From contig JAZNNH010000057.1 in the NCBI GenBank assembly GCA_045580105.1, positions 1 to 11,217 on the forward strand: DNA of 11,217 nucleotides, written 5' to 3'. The DNA is from RGIG5579 sp045580105. GTDB taxonomy: Bacteria; Bacillota; Clostridia; Oscillospirales; SIG627. The translations under genes and the position numbers were made by a program. Below are positions 1 through 6,740 of this stretch, piece after piece; positions within the stretch are counted from its first letter, which is position 1, and every line of letters starts with the position of its first letter. The notes beneath the pieces were generated by a model. It did no database searches, was not told where the DNA came from, and saw only the letters and a list, made by a program, of their open reading frames with translations.

Positions 1-880
1 CCCAAAGCTCGCCCCAACCAAAGGGGAACAGAAATTCGAAGTCGGTCGTGGCTTTGGAATAGAAGCACAGTTCGTCCTGACCGTGATCGCGCAGGCGAAG
101 ATTTTCGGTCGAGATGCCCAGATCCAACAGAAATTTTTCGCAATAGCTTCTCCAATATTGGAACCAATCCAAATCCGTTCCGGGTTTGCAGAAGAACTCC
201 AGTTCCATCTGTTCAAATTCACGGATACGGAAAATGAAGTTGCCGGGGGTGATTTCATTTCGGAAGGATTTTCCGATCTGACCGACGCCGAACGGGATTT
301 TTTTACGGGTGGTGCGCTGGATGTGCTTGAAGTTTACAAAAATGCCCTGCGCCGTTTCGGGACGAAGAAACAGTTCCGAAGAAGAATCCTCCGTGACCCC
401 CTGAAAGGTTTTGAACATCAAATTGAATTTACGGATGTCGGTAAAATCGGCAGAACCGCAAGACGGACAGGAAATGTGATTTTCACGGATGAACTCTGCC
501 AAGCGATTGTTGTCCCAGCCGTTGGGGTTGATATCCAGATTGTTTTCGGCAATATAATCTTCCACCAATTTATCGGCTCTGTGACGAGTCTTACAAACCT
601 TACAGTCCATCAAAGGATCGGAAAATCCGCCGACGTGGCCGGTTGCCACCCAAGTCTGGGGGTTCATCAAAATGGCGCTGTCAAGACCTACGTTATAAGG
701 GCTTTCCTGCACGAATTTTTTCCACCAAGCGCGTTTGACGTTGTTTTTCAGTTCCACGCCCAAAGGGCCGTAATCCCAAGAGTTGGCAAGTCCGCCGTAA
801 ATTTCACTTCCGGGATAGACAAAACCCCTGCCCTTGCAAAGAGAGACGATTTTGTCCATGGTTTTTTCTGTATTTTTCAT
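1..880 (-). CDS. glyQS: Glycyl-tRNA synthetase, single-chain (alpha2) type, 3' end outside window
   Basis: Charges tRNA-Gly with glycine in the cytoplasm. Reading the minus strand from the ATG at 880-878 gives an open frame of 293 residues that runs off the window, against roughly 460 for the family. It starts MKNTEKTMDKIVSLCKGRGF and shows class IIa GlyRS hallmarks in order: YPGSEIYGG and WDYGPLG near the N-terminus, a zinc-binding insert with CKVC and later CPSCG, the class II motif 2 region (RPETAQGIFVNFK, then SFRNEITP and FRIREFEQME), and FPFGWGEL just before the edge. This is the one-polypeptide form, not the alpha/beta heterotetramer. A ribosome binding site (GAGGA) lies about 5 nt before the ATG. 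The gene follows the ABC operon on the same strand and has its own promoter at 936-963. No T-box leader fits in the roughly 50-nt 5' UTR, so regulation differs from many Firmicutes synthetase genes. Identity is very secure; only the C-terminal anticodon-binding domain is unseen. Confidence 0.97.
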   Translation of the reverse strand, partial: MKNTEKTMDKIVSLCKGRGFVYPGSEIYGGLANSWDYGPLGVELKNNVKRAWWKKFVQESPYNVGLDSAILMNPQTWVATGHVGGFSDPLMDCKVCKTRHRADKLVEDYIAENNLDINPNGWDNNRLAEFIRENHISCPSCGSADFTDIRKFNLMFKTFQGVTEDSSSELFLRPETAQGIFVNFKHIQRTTRKKIPFGVGQIGKSFRNEITPGNFIFRIREFEQMELEFFCKPGTDLDWFQYWRSYCEKFLLDLGISTENLRLRDHGQDELCFYSKATTDFEFLFPFGWGELW

Positions 881-898
881 GTTATCCTCACTTTCTTT

Positions 899-930
899 CC
901 TGACTGGAGGTCAGGTGAAACGTTACTGAC
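899..930 (-). promoter_or_regulatory. Leader hairpin(s) upstream of glyQS
   Basis: In the predicted glyQS leader RNA there is a 6-bp perfect hairpin, CCTGAC-CTCCA-GTCAGG (915-899). A further GTCAG at 930-926 could instead pair with the CTGAC at 914-910, so two mutually exclusive stems are possible. No U-run follows, so this is not an intrinsic terminator. The loop contains CTCC, which could pair with the downstream ribosome binding site. A regulatory role is inference; it may simply be a 5' stabilising stem. Confidence 0.4.
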
Positions 931-935
931 TTTTT

Positions 936-963
936 ATTATACGCTATTTTTGTAAATTGTCAA
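936..963 (-). promoter_or_regulatory. SigA-type promoter for glyQS
   Basis: On the minus strand, TTGACA (963-958) and TATAAT (941-936) are separated by 16 bp, so both hexamers match consensus exactly. Transcription would start near 930. Most of the promoter overlaps the last codons and stop codon of the second ABC gene (stop at 946-944). The synthetase gene can therefore be transcribed independently of the transporter operon. Confidence 0.85.
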
Positions 964-3202
964 TTTCCCCGCCCTCATCCGATTTCCTCTTTCGGGTTGA
1001 GGACATTTCTCTTTGTGCCAAGACAAGACCGCGGTAAATGCCGTCTTCTTTCGCAACCAGTTCATCGTGCGTTCCCACTTCGGCGACCGTCTTCTGATCC
1101 AAAACCAAAATTTTGGTTGCGTTTCGCAGGGTGGAAAGACGATGCGCGATGGCAATGGTCGTGCGGTTTTTACAAAGTGCCTTGAGCGCATCCTGAACGA
1201 GCTTTTCCGTTTCCGTATCCAGCGCACTGGTGGCTTCATCGAGAATCAAAATCTTCGGGTCGTGCAAAATGGCACGGGCGATGGCAATTCTCTGACGCTC
1301 TCCGCCGGAAAGCGTATATCCCTTTTCCCCGACCAAGGTATCGTATCCGTCGGGAAGCTTCATAATGAAGGAATGCGCACCGGCAAGGCGAGCGGCTTCC
1401 ATCACCTCTTCAAAGCTTGCCTGCGGTTTGGCATATGCCAAATTTTCATAGACCGTTCCGGCAAACAGAAACGTTTCCTGCAACACGACGCCGATCTGCG
1501 AACGAAGAGAGTGCTGCGTGATATCGCGAACGTCAACCCCGTCGATGGTGATCGATCCGCGATCCACGTCATACAGACGCATCACAAGGTTGATGAGCGT
1601 GCTTTTTCCGACGCCGCTTCGTCCCACGATTCCCAGCATTTCGCCGGGGGAAACGGAAACCGAAACGTTTTCAAGCACGTTTTCATTTTCATCGTATCCG
1701 AACCAAACTCCGTTCAGTTCCACCTTGCCTTGAATCGCAAGATCGCGCGCACCCTTTCGATCCGCAACGTCCGGCTCTTCCTCAATGACCTCAAACACTT
1801 TTGCAATGGCGGTCAGAGCGCGCTGGATCATACGGGGGAAGGTTGCCATCGAGCGCATCGGCGTATAAATCAGACTGACAAACGAAGAGAACATCGTAAG
1901 CTGTCCGATCGTCATATTTTCTTTTAAAATTTGGTTGCCCGCGAAATATAGCAAAATGAAGTTGCCCACTTGAATCAAAAAGTGTGCATACGGAACGACC
2001 TTTGCCCAAGCAATTTCGTTTCGATAGGAAATGTCCCTTTGGACTCGGATCGCCTTTTCATATTTTTCAATCTCGTTTTTTTCCGTTCCGAAGACCTTAA
2101 CCACACGAACGCCTTGAAAGATGTCGTGCAACACGGTATTTGCCTTGGAATTTTCCACCCATTGGCGCCGATAAAGCTTGTGGTTGCGATGCCAAATAAA
2201 GCGGAACAGGAGCGCAACAAAGGGGGTGGGAATGAGAATGAGAATCGCCATTTTCCAAGAATAGGCGAAAAGCAGAATCGAAACCAGAACGATCACGATG
2301 ACCTGCTCGAGAAGATTGGGAAACTGGTTGGTTAAAAACTGGCTGATGACGTTGGTATCGGTGGAAACACGGTTGATCAGATCGCCGGCGGTATGGCGCG
2401 AAATGCCGGCAACGGAAAGATGCTGAATCTTATCATAGATCTGCCGGCGCAATTCCACAACGGTGCGATTGCTGACTTTCGACAAAATGACGTTGCGGAG
2501 AACGGAAAACAGAACCACTAAAATGCGAATGGCTGCCATCGATCCCACCACAAGCAAAACGGAAGAAAAGGAATTGAGAACCGTTTCGGGGCTTTCTGTC
2601 ATCAAATATTCATCCACAAATTTTCCTTGAATGACGGGAAGCAAAACGTCAAGGGCGCTGGTGAAAAAGAAAAGCAACATCGAAAACACAACCCAGCCCA
2701 GCTGAGGCCGAACCAGTTGATACATCTTTTTGACGGAGCTTTTTTTATCTTCGCAGTGCATACAGCGGTCACTGCCTTTTTCGATGGGTCTGAGGCATTT
2801 GGGACACTGTGTCATCCGATACGTAAAGGTTGCGTCACAAGGGGAAAGAACGCCGTCGACAATCTCCTTGAGGATGCGGACCAGCTGCGAAATATTTTCT
2901 TTTTCCGAGGAAAAGGCGCGACAAAATTCCATCCATTCACCGTCATAGCAGATCTCACAGACCGCGGTGCCGGAAAAAGAACGAAACGCGGCATTTTGGA
3001 TTTTTTCGAACGAAAACGAGACAAGATTTTTGCCGTCACGCGATGCGCGGTAAAGCGCGTGAGTGCCGAACACGACAACCTCTCGGCAAACACGGCCCTC
3101 TCGATTCAAATTGACGGGAAAGGAGAACACAACCGCATCTTCTTTTTCGATCTGAGCAATCAAAGGGGCGATGGTTTCTTCAAACGTTTGTTTGTTTTCC
3201 AA
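944..3202 (-). CDS. ABC exporter half with N-terminal PH-like domain and zinc ribbon (DUF1854-associated, second subunit)
   Basis: A fused permease-ATPase of 752 residues, presumably in the cytoplasmic membrane as one half of a heterodimeric exporter. Residues 1-125 form a soluble, mostly beta domain. A four-cysteine ribbon follows (C133, C136, C147, C150: CPKC, then CMHC). The type IV exporter membrane domain spans about 165-465. The nucleotide-binding domain shows Walker A GRSGVGKST (527-535), Q-loop Q575, signature LSGGE (631-635), Walker B ILILDE with catalytic E656, and H-loop H687, all intact. I place the start at a TTG (3202-3200) because AAGGAG lies 7 nt upstream and it begins 16 nt after the preceding stop. 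The in-frame ATG at 3310 would overlap the DUF1854 gene by 92 bp and has no support. Third gene of the operon. Substrate unknown: the general fold resembles MsbA/BmrCD-type exporters, but the N-terminal module and the DUF1854 neighbour point to the poorly studied DUF1854-associated transporter group. Confidence 0.9.
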   Translation of the reverse strand: MENKQTFEETIAPLIAQIEKEDAVVFSFPVNLNREGRVCREVVVFGTHALYRASRDGKNLVSFSFEKIQNAAFRSFSGTAVCEICYDGEWMEFCRAFSSEKENISQLVRILKEIVDGVLSPCDATFTYRMTQCPKCLRPIEKGSDRCMHCEDKKSSVKKMYQLVRPQLGWVVFSMLLFFFTSALDVLLPVIQGKFVDEYLMTESPETVLNSFSSVLLVVGSMAAIRILVVLFSVLRNVILSKVSNRTVVELRRQIYDKIQHLSVAGISRHTAGDLINRVSTDTNVISQFLTNQFPNLLEQVIVIVLVSILLFAYSWKMAILILIPTPFVALLFRFIWHRNHKLYRRQWVENSKANTVLHDIFQGVRVVKVFGTEKNEIEKYEKAIRVQRDISYRNEIAWAKVVPYAHFLIQVGNFILLYFAGNQILKENMTIGQLTMFSSFVSLIYTPMRSMATFPRMIQRALTAIAKVFEVIEEEPDVADRKGARDLAIQGKVELNGVWFGYDENENVLENVSVSVSPGEMLGIVGRSGVGKSTLINLVMRLYDVDRGSITIDGVDVRDITQHSLRSQIGVVLQETFLFAGTVYENLAYAKPQASFEEVMEAARLAGAHSFIMKLPDGYDTLVGEKGYTLSGGERQRIAIARAILHDPKILILDEATSALDTETEKLVQDALKALCKNRTTIAIAHRLSTLRNATKILVLDQKTVAEVGTHDELVAKEDGIYRGLVLAQREMSSTRKRKSDEGGEIDNLQK

Positions 3203-3209
3203 AACGATT

Positions 3210-3215
3210 CTCCTT
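3210..3215 (-). promoter_or_regulatory. Ribosome binding site fixing a TTG start
   Basis: AAGGAG on the minus strand (3215-3210), 7 nt before the TTG at 3202-3200. It sits just after the DUF1854 stop codon (3221-3219). This decides the start of the second ABC gene and excludes the longer ATG-initiated reading. Confidence 0.8.
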
Positions 3216-3218
3216 AAC

Positions 3219-3731
3219 TTACAGATAAAGTTCGATTTTAGAATGGCTTTTTTTGTCCATTCCGGAAACGCTTTCAATTTCATAACGACAGCCGTCGTGA
3301 TCGACCACAAAAAGGCGGTCTTCCCCGGCGTGGATCAAGCTTCGGTGGGTATCCTTGACTGTGAAGGATAAGAAGCCGTGATCCGTTTCACAATCCCAAA
3401 AGGTGGAACCGTAACGCTCCACAAGCTTTTTGATTTTCAAAATTTTGGGCGCAAAGTATTTTTTCTTCAACTCATCCTCAAGGATGCGGACCACATCTTC
3501 GGAAAAATCGGAAAGAGATCGGATCATTCCCACCTCTTCTTTTTCTTCGTTTTGAACGCAAATATATTCCTTTTCGGTTTCGAACGGAAACGCAAGGGAT
3601 AAAAACACTCTGCCCTCAAACGATGCTTCCGGAACCTTTCCCATCAAAAGACCGGTAGGCGAAAGAAAAAACGTAGCGTTCGTTCCGTTCAACGGCAACG
3701 CACCGGCAATTTTTTCCAAACCCTGAATCAT
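3219..3731 (-). CDS. DUF1854 family protein, partner of the two ABC exporter halves
   Basis: A 170-residue soluble protein with no signal peptide or membrane helix. The C-terminal half, about residues 75-170, matches my recollection of DUF1854: a helical DELKKKYFAP segment, then KILKIKKLVERYGS, WDCETDHGFLSF, RLFVVDHDGCRYEI (139-152) and a closing MDKKSHSKIELYL. The family has no assigned biochemical activity. It is known next to, or at the N-terminus of, ABC exporters, and in proteobacteria some members are labelled as associated with cyanophycin metabolism. No cyanophycin synthetase or cyanophycinase is present here. The start ATG (3731-3729) is preceded by AGGAG at 3742-3738, which overlaps the stop codon of the first ABC gene (3743-3741). 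The gene is sandwiched between the two exporter halves with gaps of 9 and 16 nt, which argues for a stoichiometric partner or regulator. Family assignment is by remembered motif pattern only. Confidence 0.8.
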   Translation of the reverse strand: MIQGLEKIAGALPLNGTNATFFLSPTGLLMGKVPEASFEGRVFLSLAFPFETEKEYICVQNEEKEEVGMIRSLSDFSEDVVRILEDELKKKYFAPKILKIKKLVERYGSTFWDCETDHGFLSFTVKDTHRSLIHAGEDRLFVVDHDGCRYEIESVSGMDKKSHSKIELYL

Positions 3732-3740
3732 ATTCTTCTC

Positions 3741-6035
3741 CTATTCCTCGATGCCGATGGTGCGCATGGCTTCCATCTGCAAGCGATACAGTTTCCGATA
3801 AACGCCGTCCTTCACGGCAAGAAGTTCTTCCGCGGTTCCCTCTTCCACCACTTTTCCGTCTTCGATCACAATCAGAAAGTCGGCAGAGCGAAGCGTGGAA
3901 AGACGGTGCGCAATGGTGATGGTGGTACGATTTCGGGTCAGTTCCTCGAGCGCCGATTGAATCTTGCGCTCTGTCTTCGTATCCATCGCAGCGGTAGCTT
4001 CGTCCAAAATGAGGATGGGCGGATTTTTCAAAATGGCTCGGGCAATCGAGATCCGTTGTTTTTCGCCGCCGGAAAGCATTTTTTGATCCAATCCGACAAA
4101 GGTTTCATATCCTTCCGGAAACGACATAATAAAGTCGTGACAGCCCGCAGCCCGAGCGGCGCGGATGACGTCATCCCGAGACGCCTGCGGATTGGCGTAG
4201 CGGATATTATCCAGCAGCGTTCCGCGGAAAAGATACGTTTCCTGCGATACGATGGCAACGCTGTCGCGCAAGGTGCGAAAGCTCAAATCGCGAAGATCGA
4301 CGTCATCGATTTTAATACACCCGCTCGAAACGTCGTAAAGACGGGTCAGAAGATTTGCCAAGGTGCTCTTTCCCGCACCCGTACGCCCGACGATGCCGAC
4401 CGTTTTGCCTGCCGGCACGGTGAACGTGACGTCTTGAATGGTCTTTTTGCCCGGCGCATAGGAAAAATTGACGTGGGAAAATTCCACCTTGCCGGAAACC
4501 TTGGCCGGCGTGATCGCATTTTCTTTTTCCTGCACCTCCGGCTCGGTTTCCATAATCTCAAACAAGCGGCGCAGAGCATTTAAGGAATTGGCGAACTGAC
4601 TGAAGAAATGAGCAAAGAAATTCAGCGGCGCATAGAGCATTGCAAGATAACTGATAAACAAGCTCAGCTCTCCGTAGCTGATGCCGCTTCCCGGTAAAAC
4701 CCCTTCGGAAAGCACCAAGTAGCCGCCGACACCCCAAATCAAATAGGTGGTCAGGCGCATCGCCAAATTCAACAGGGGGAAAATGGTGTGGTTCTTGACA
4801 CTGATGGTCAGATTGGACGCGGCAAGAATACTGCTTTTTTGATGGAAGCGCGCAATTTCCGTTTCCTCTCGGGAAAACGCTTTCACGATGCGCATTCCGC
4901 CCAAAACGTCCGAAAGAACGGATTGGAAACGGGATCGATGGGTATGATTTTCCGCGTGCAGGCGGCGGAACATTTTCAAAACCGCCCAATAAGCAAAGAA
5001 CACAAACGGGACGGGGATCAAAATCAAAAGAGTCAGAGTGGGATTGGTACAGAACATCACCACCATAATTCCGAGCATCTGAAGTGCATTGGTCAGAAAA
5101 TACGGCACACCGTCGCAGAAAAACCAATACAGCGTTTCGGCATCCGAATTGACCTGCGTGATCAAACGTCCCGTATGACGGGAGGTAAAAAACGAATAAG
5201 ACAGCCGTTCAAAGGAAGAAAAAATGGTATTTTTCAAATCGTAGGACACGAAAGAAGCAACCTTAGCGCCCACAAAACCGTTGAACATTTTGATCACAGC
5301 CCCCAAAAGATCGGCGGCGGCTACACAAAAGACCAAAAAGGCAATCTGTCCGTACAAGGAGCTGCCGGGGGTGAGCACTTCATCATAAAGAACTTTGCTG
5401 TTCAAATACGGGGTAACGACGCTGACAACGCCCGAAAGCAAAACGGTCAAAAAGATCATTGCCATTTGCAGGCGGTAGCGGAAGAAAAAGGGCAAAATCT
5501 TTCTCAGTAAACTTTTTTTGCCCGGACATTTGCGGCAAACTTTGTGATGCGGGTCCTGATAGGGTGTGCCGCAATGAGGGCAGGTGGGTCGCTCATGGAC
5601 GTCTTTTACCGGCTCTTGTCCCTCTTTCAAAAACAAATTGACCCCGTCGGTCAGGCGATAGACTTGAGCGCGAACGGCATTGGTGGCAAAAAAGAGAACC
5701 TGCTCGACGCCGTTTTTCAGTTTGACCACGACTCGCAGAACGGAAATCTGCTCCTCTGCTTTGATCTCTTCCACCTCTTCCAAGGGAAAATAAGAGTAGT
5801 CAATCTGACGGAAGACCTGCTCGGATTTGGCAAGCGACAAAAAAGATGCGCCTTCTCTCTTTTTCAGATCGAAAGAACAGGAAAGCACCGCGATCCCCTC
5901 CCGCGTGAACGCAGTGTAGGTATCACAGTAAAACTGTTCTTTTCCCATATCTGTCTTTATGAGAAGCAGCGCATCGTCTGTTTGGACGCCTTTTTTCAAA
6001 AAGGATTGTTTTACTTCTTGAGGAATTTTCATCAT
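3741..6035 (-). CDS. ABC exporter half with N-terminal PH-like domain and zinc ribbon (DUF1854-associated, first subunit)
   Basis: A 764-residue fused permease-ATPase and the first gene of the transporter operon. The N-terminal 1-145 is a soluble beta-rich domain (YCDTYTAFTREGIAVLS, then FPLEEVEEIKAEEQ and VVVKLKNGVEQVLFF), which resembles a bacterial PH-like fold. A zinc ribbon follows at C152, C155, C167 and C170 (CPHC, CRKC). The membrane domain spans about 180-485. The nucleotide-binding domain has Walker A GRTGAGKST (550-558), Q598, LSGGE (654-658), ILILDE (674-679) and H710. Both exporter halves therefore have complete catalytic motifs, unlike heterodimers with one degenerate site. The start is the first of two tandem ATGs (6035-6033), with GAGAGGG 8 nt upstream. 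An in-frame extension to 6188 would run through the promoter and encodes no recognisable domain, so I reject it. The paralogy to the second subunit suggests an old duplication. Substrate unknown. Confidence 0.9.
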   Translation of the reverse strand: MMKIPQEVKQSFLKKGVQTDDALLLIKTDMGKEQFYCDTYTAFTREGIAVLSCSFDLKKREGASFLSLAKSEQVFRQIDYSYFPLEEVEEIKAEEQISVLRVVVKLKNGVEQVLFFATNAVRAQVYRLTDGVNLFLKEGQEPVKDVHERPTCPHCGTPYQDPHHKVCRKCPGKKSLLRKILPFFFRYRLQMAMIFLTVLLSGVVSVVTPYLNSKVLYDEVLTPGSSLYGQIAFLVFCVAAADLLGAVIKMFNGFVGAKVASFVSYDLKNTIFSSFERLSYSFFTSRHTGRLITQVNSDAETLYWFFCDGVPYFLTNALQMLGIMVVMFCTNPTLTLLILIPVPFVFFAYWAVLKMFRRLHAENHTHRSRFQSVLSDVLGGMRIVKAFSREETEIARFHQKSSILAASNLTISVKNHTIFPLLNLAMRLTTYLIWGVGGYLVLSEGVLPGSGISYGELSLFISYLAMLYAPLNFFAHFFSQFANSLNALRRLFEIMETEPEVQEKENAITPAKVSGKVEFSHVNFSYAPGKKTIQDVTFTVPAGKTVGIVGRTGAGKSTLANLLTRLYDVSSGCIKIDDVDLRDLSFRTLRDSVAIVSQETYLFRGTLLDNIRYANPQASRDDVIRAARAAGCHDFIMSFPEGYETFVGLDQKMLSGGEKQRISIARAILKNPPILILDEATAAMDTKTERKIQSALEELTRNRTTITIAHRLSTLRSADFLIVIEDGKVVEEGTAEELLAVKDGVYRKLYRLQMEAMRTIGIEE

Positions 6036-6063
6036 CACAATTACCCTCTCAAATCTTACCCCC

Positions 6064-6092
6064 ATCATACCACAAAAGATGCGATATAGCAA
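6064..6092 (-). promoter_or_regulatory. Promoter for the ABC-DUF1854 operon
   Basis: Minus strand TTGCTA (6092-6087), a 17-bp spacer, then TATGAT (6069-6064) preceded by TGG, which makes an extended -10. The predicted start near 6057 leaves a leader of about 22 nt before the ATG at 6035. Seen in the sequence; activity is inferred. Confidence 0.6.
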
Positions 6093-6118
6093 GGCGTTTT
6101 GACAAAAACATTTTTCTC

Positions 6119-6139
6119 TTTGCTTGCAATATAAGCAAA
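6119..6139. repeat. Perfect dyad TTTGCTT-N7-AAGCAAA, candidate operator
   Basis: A 7-bp perfect inverted repeat (6119-6125 and 6133-6139) with a 7-bp centre. It overlaps the -35 and spacer of a plus-strand promoter (6124-6152) and lies about 27 bp upstream of the -35 of the divergent transporter promoter. The half-site TTTGCTT recurs in the same region near 6210-6216, in the spacer of the second plus-strand promoter. Placement and symmetry suit a regulator-binding site, but the region is AT-rich and chance is possible. Confidence 0.4.
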
Positions 6140-6152
6140 AATAAAGTATGAT
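6124..6152 (+). promoter_or_regulatory. Upstream promoter (P1) for the mecA-udg unit
   Basis: TTGCAA (6124-6129), a 17-bp spacer, then TATGAT (6147-6152) on the plus strand. It would give a leader of about 100 nt before the TTG start at 6259. The 7-bp dyad at 6119-6139 covers its -35, so it could be the regulated promoter of the pair. Confidence 0.45.
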
Positions 6153-6198
6153 AAAACAAGAAAAAGAAATAAATTCCCCTTTTACCAAAAATACAAAG

Positions 6199-6226
6199 TT
6201 GCATTTTTCTTTGCTTTGCTTATACT
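6199..6226 (+). promoter_or_regulatory. Proximal promoter (P2) for the mecA-udg unit
   Basis: TTGCAT (6199-6204), a 16-bp spacer, then TATACT (6221-6226). Predicted transcription starts near 6233, about 26 nt before the TTG start codon, just far enough to include the GAGGGG ribosome binding site at 6248-6253. Confidence 0.55.
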
Positions 6227-6258
6227 GAAAGTAAAAGCGATAAAAGCGAGGGGTTTAT

Positions 6259-6726
6259 TTGAAACTGGTTCGAAGCGGAAACAATGCCTTAAGAATCTCA
6301 TTGACGCAGGAAGATCTGGAGCATTTTCAGGTGGACGTCAATGATTTTGATTACGATCTGCCGAAAGGAAAAAAGATCATTTGCGAACTGTTTGACAGGG
6401 CAAAAAAAGAAACGGGATTCGACGCGCAAAAAGAACGTGTTTACATACAGCTGTATCCCAAATGCGACGGAGGGTGCGAGCTGTTTATCATCAAGCTGGA
6501 AGAAGATCGCGACTGCTTTCTCTTTCACTCTTTCGACGCCTTTTATCCGGCGTGGAATCTGTTTGAAGATCAAGACGCGATCACCTGCTACCGATTCAAC
6601 AACGAGGACCGTTTTTTGATTTTTTCTCCGTCGGTTCAAACACCGCCCACCATCACCGAATACGGCGAACGCCTGAAACGAACCCCATCCCATACTTATC
6701 TTCGGGCGCATTGCCGAAAACTATAA
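6259..6726 (+). CDS. mecA: Short MecA-family adaptor protein (ClpC adaptor-like)
   Basis: A 155-residue cytoplasmic protein of the MecA/YpbH adaptor family; this is not the methicillin-resistance mecA. Such adaptors bind substrate with the N-terminal domain and ClpC with the C-terminal domain, feeding proteins to ClpCP proteolysis. The N-terminal half reads as the family pattern (LRISLTQEDLEHFQVDVNDF, then IICELFDRAKKETGF and VYIQLYPKCDGGCELFIIKL). The C-terminal half keeps FLFHSFDAFYPAW and the closing EYGERLKRTPSHTYLRAH, equivalent to the usual EYG...YL.EHG ending. It is much shorter than the roughly 218 residues of Bacillus MecA, mainly in the C-domain. The start is a TTG at 6259 with GAGGGG (6248-6253) 5 nt upstream; no ATG fits the conserved N-terminus. 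The next gene begins 14 nt after the stop, so the two are co-transcribed. Family assignment rests on motif pattern, and the truncated C-domain leaves ClpC binding uncertain. Confidence 0.7.
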   Translation: MKLVRSGNNALRISLTQEDLEHFQVDVNDFDYDLPKGKKIICELFDRAKKETGFDAQKERVYIQLYPKCDGGCELFIIKLEEDRDCFLFHSFDAFYPAWNLFEDQDAITCYRFNNEDRFLIFSPSVQTPPTITEYGERLKRTPSHTYLRAHCRKL

Positions 6727-6740
6727 AAAAGGATCATAAT

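Noticed and set aside
899..915. Hairpin as a terminator for the ABC operon
   Set aside because: The stem is only 6 bp and is followed by AAAGAAAG rather than a T-run on the minus strand. No terminator between the ABC operon and glyQS is visible.
83..955. 290-codon plus-strand open frame
   Set aside because: It is antisense to the strongly conserved glycyl-tRNA synthetase reading on the minus strand and shows no recognisable domain; a shadow created by codon bias.
1013..1927. 304-codon plus-strand open frame opposite the second ABC gene
   Set aside because: The minus strand encodes intact ABC motifs throughout this interval. The plus reading has no motif and no convincing ribosome binding site. 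The antisense frames at 2627-3217, 3906-4583, 4788-5510 and 5544-6089 are rejected for the same reason.
3203..3310. N-terminal extension of the second ABC gene to the ATG at 3310
   Set aside because: It would overlap the DUF1854 coding region. The TTG at 3202 has an AAGGAG site at ideal spacing and sits 16 nt after the DUF1854 stop.
6036..6188. 51-codon N-terminal extension of the first ABC gene
   Set aside because: It is a translation of the AT-rich divergent promoter region; a good ribosome binding site lies before the ATG at 6035.
6298..6711. 137-codon minus-strand open frame opposite the MecA-like gene
   Set aside because: The plus-strand frame shows the MecA pattern and has promoters and a ribosome binding site. 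The minus frame has neither motif nor start context.
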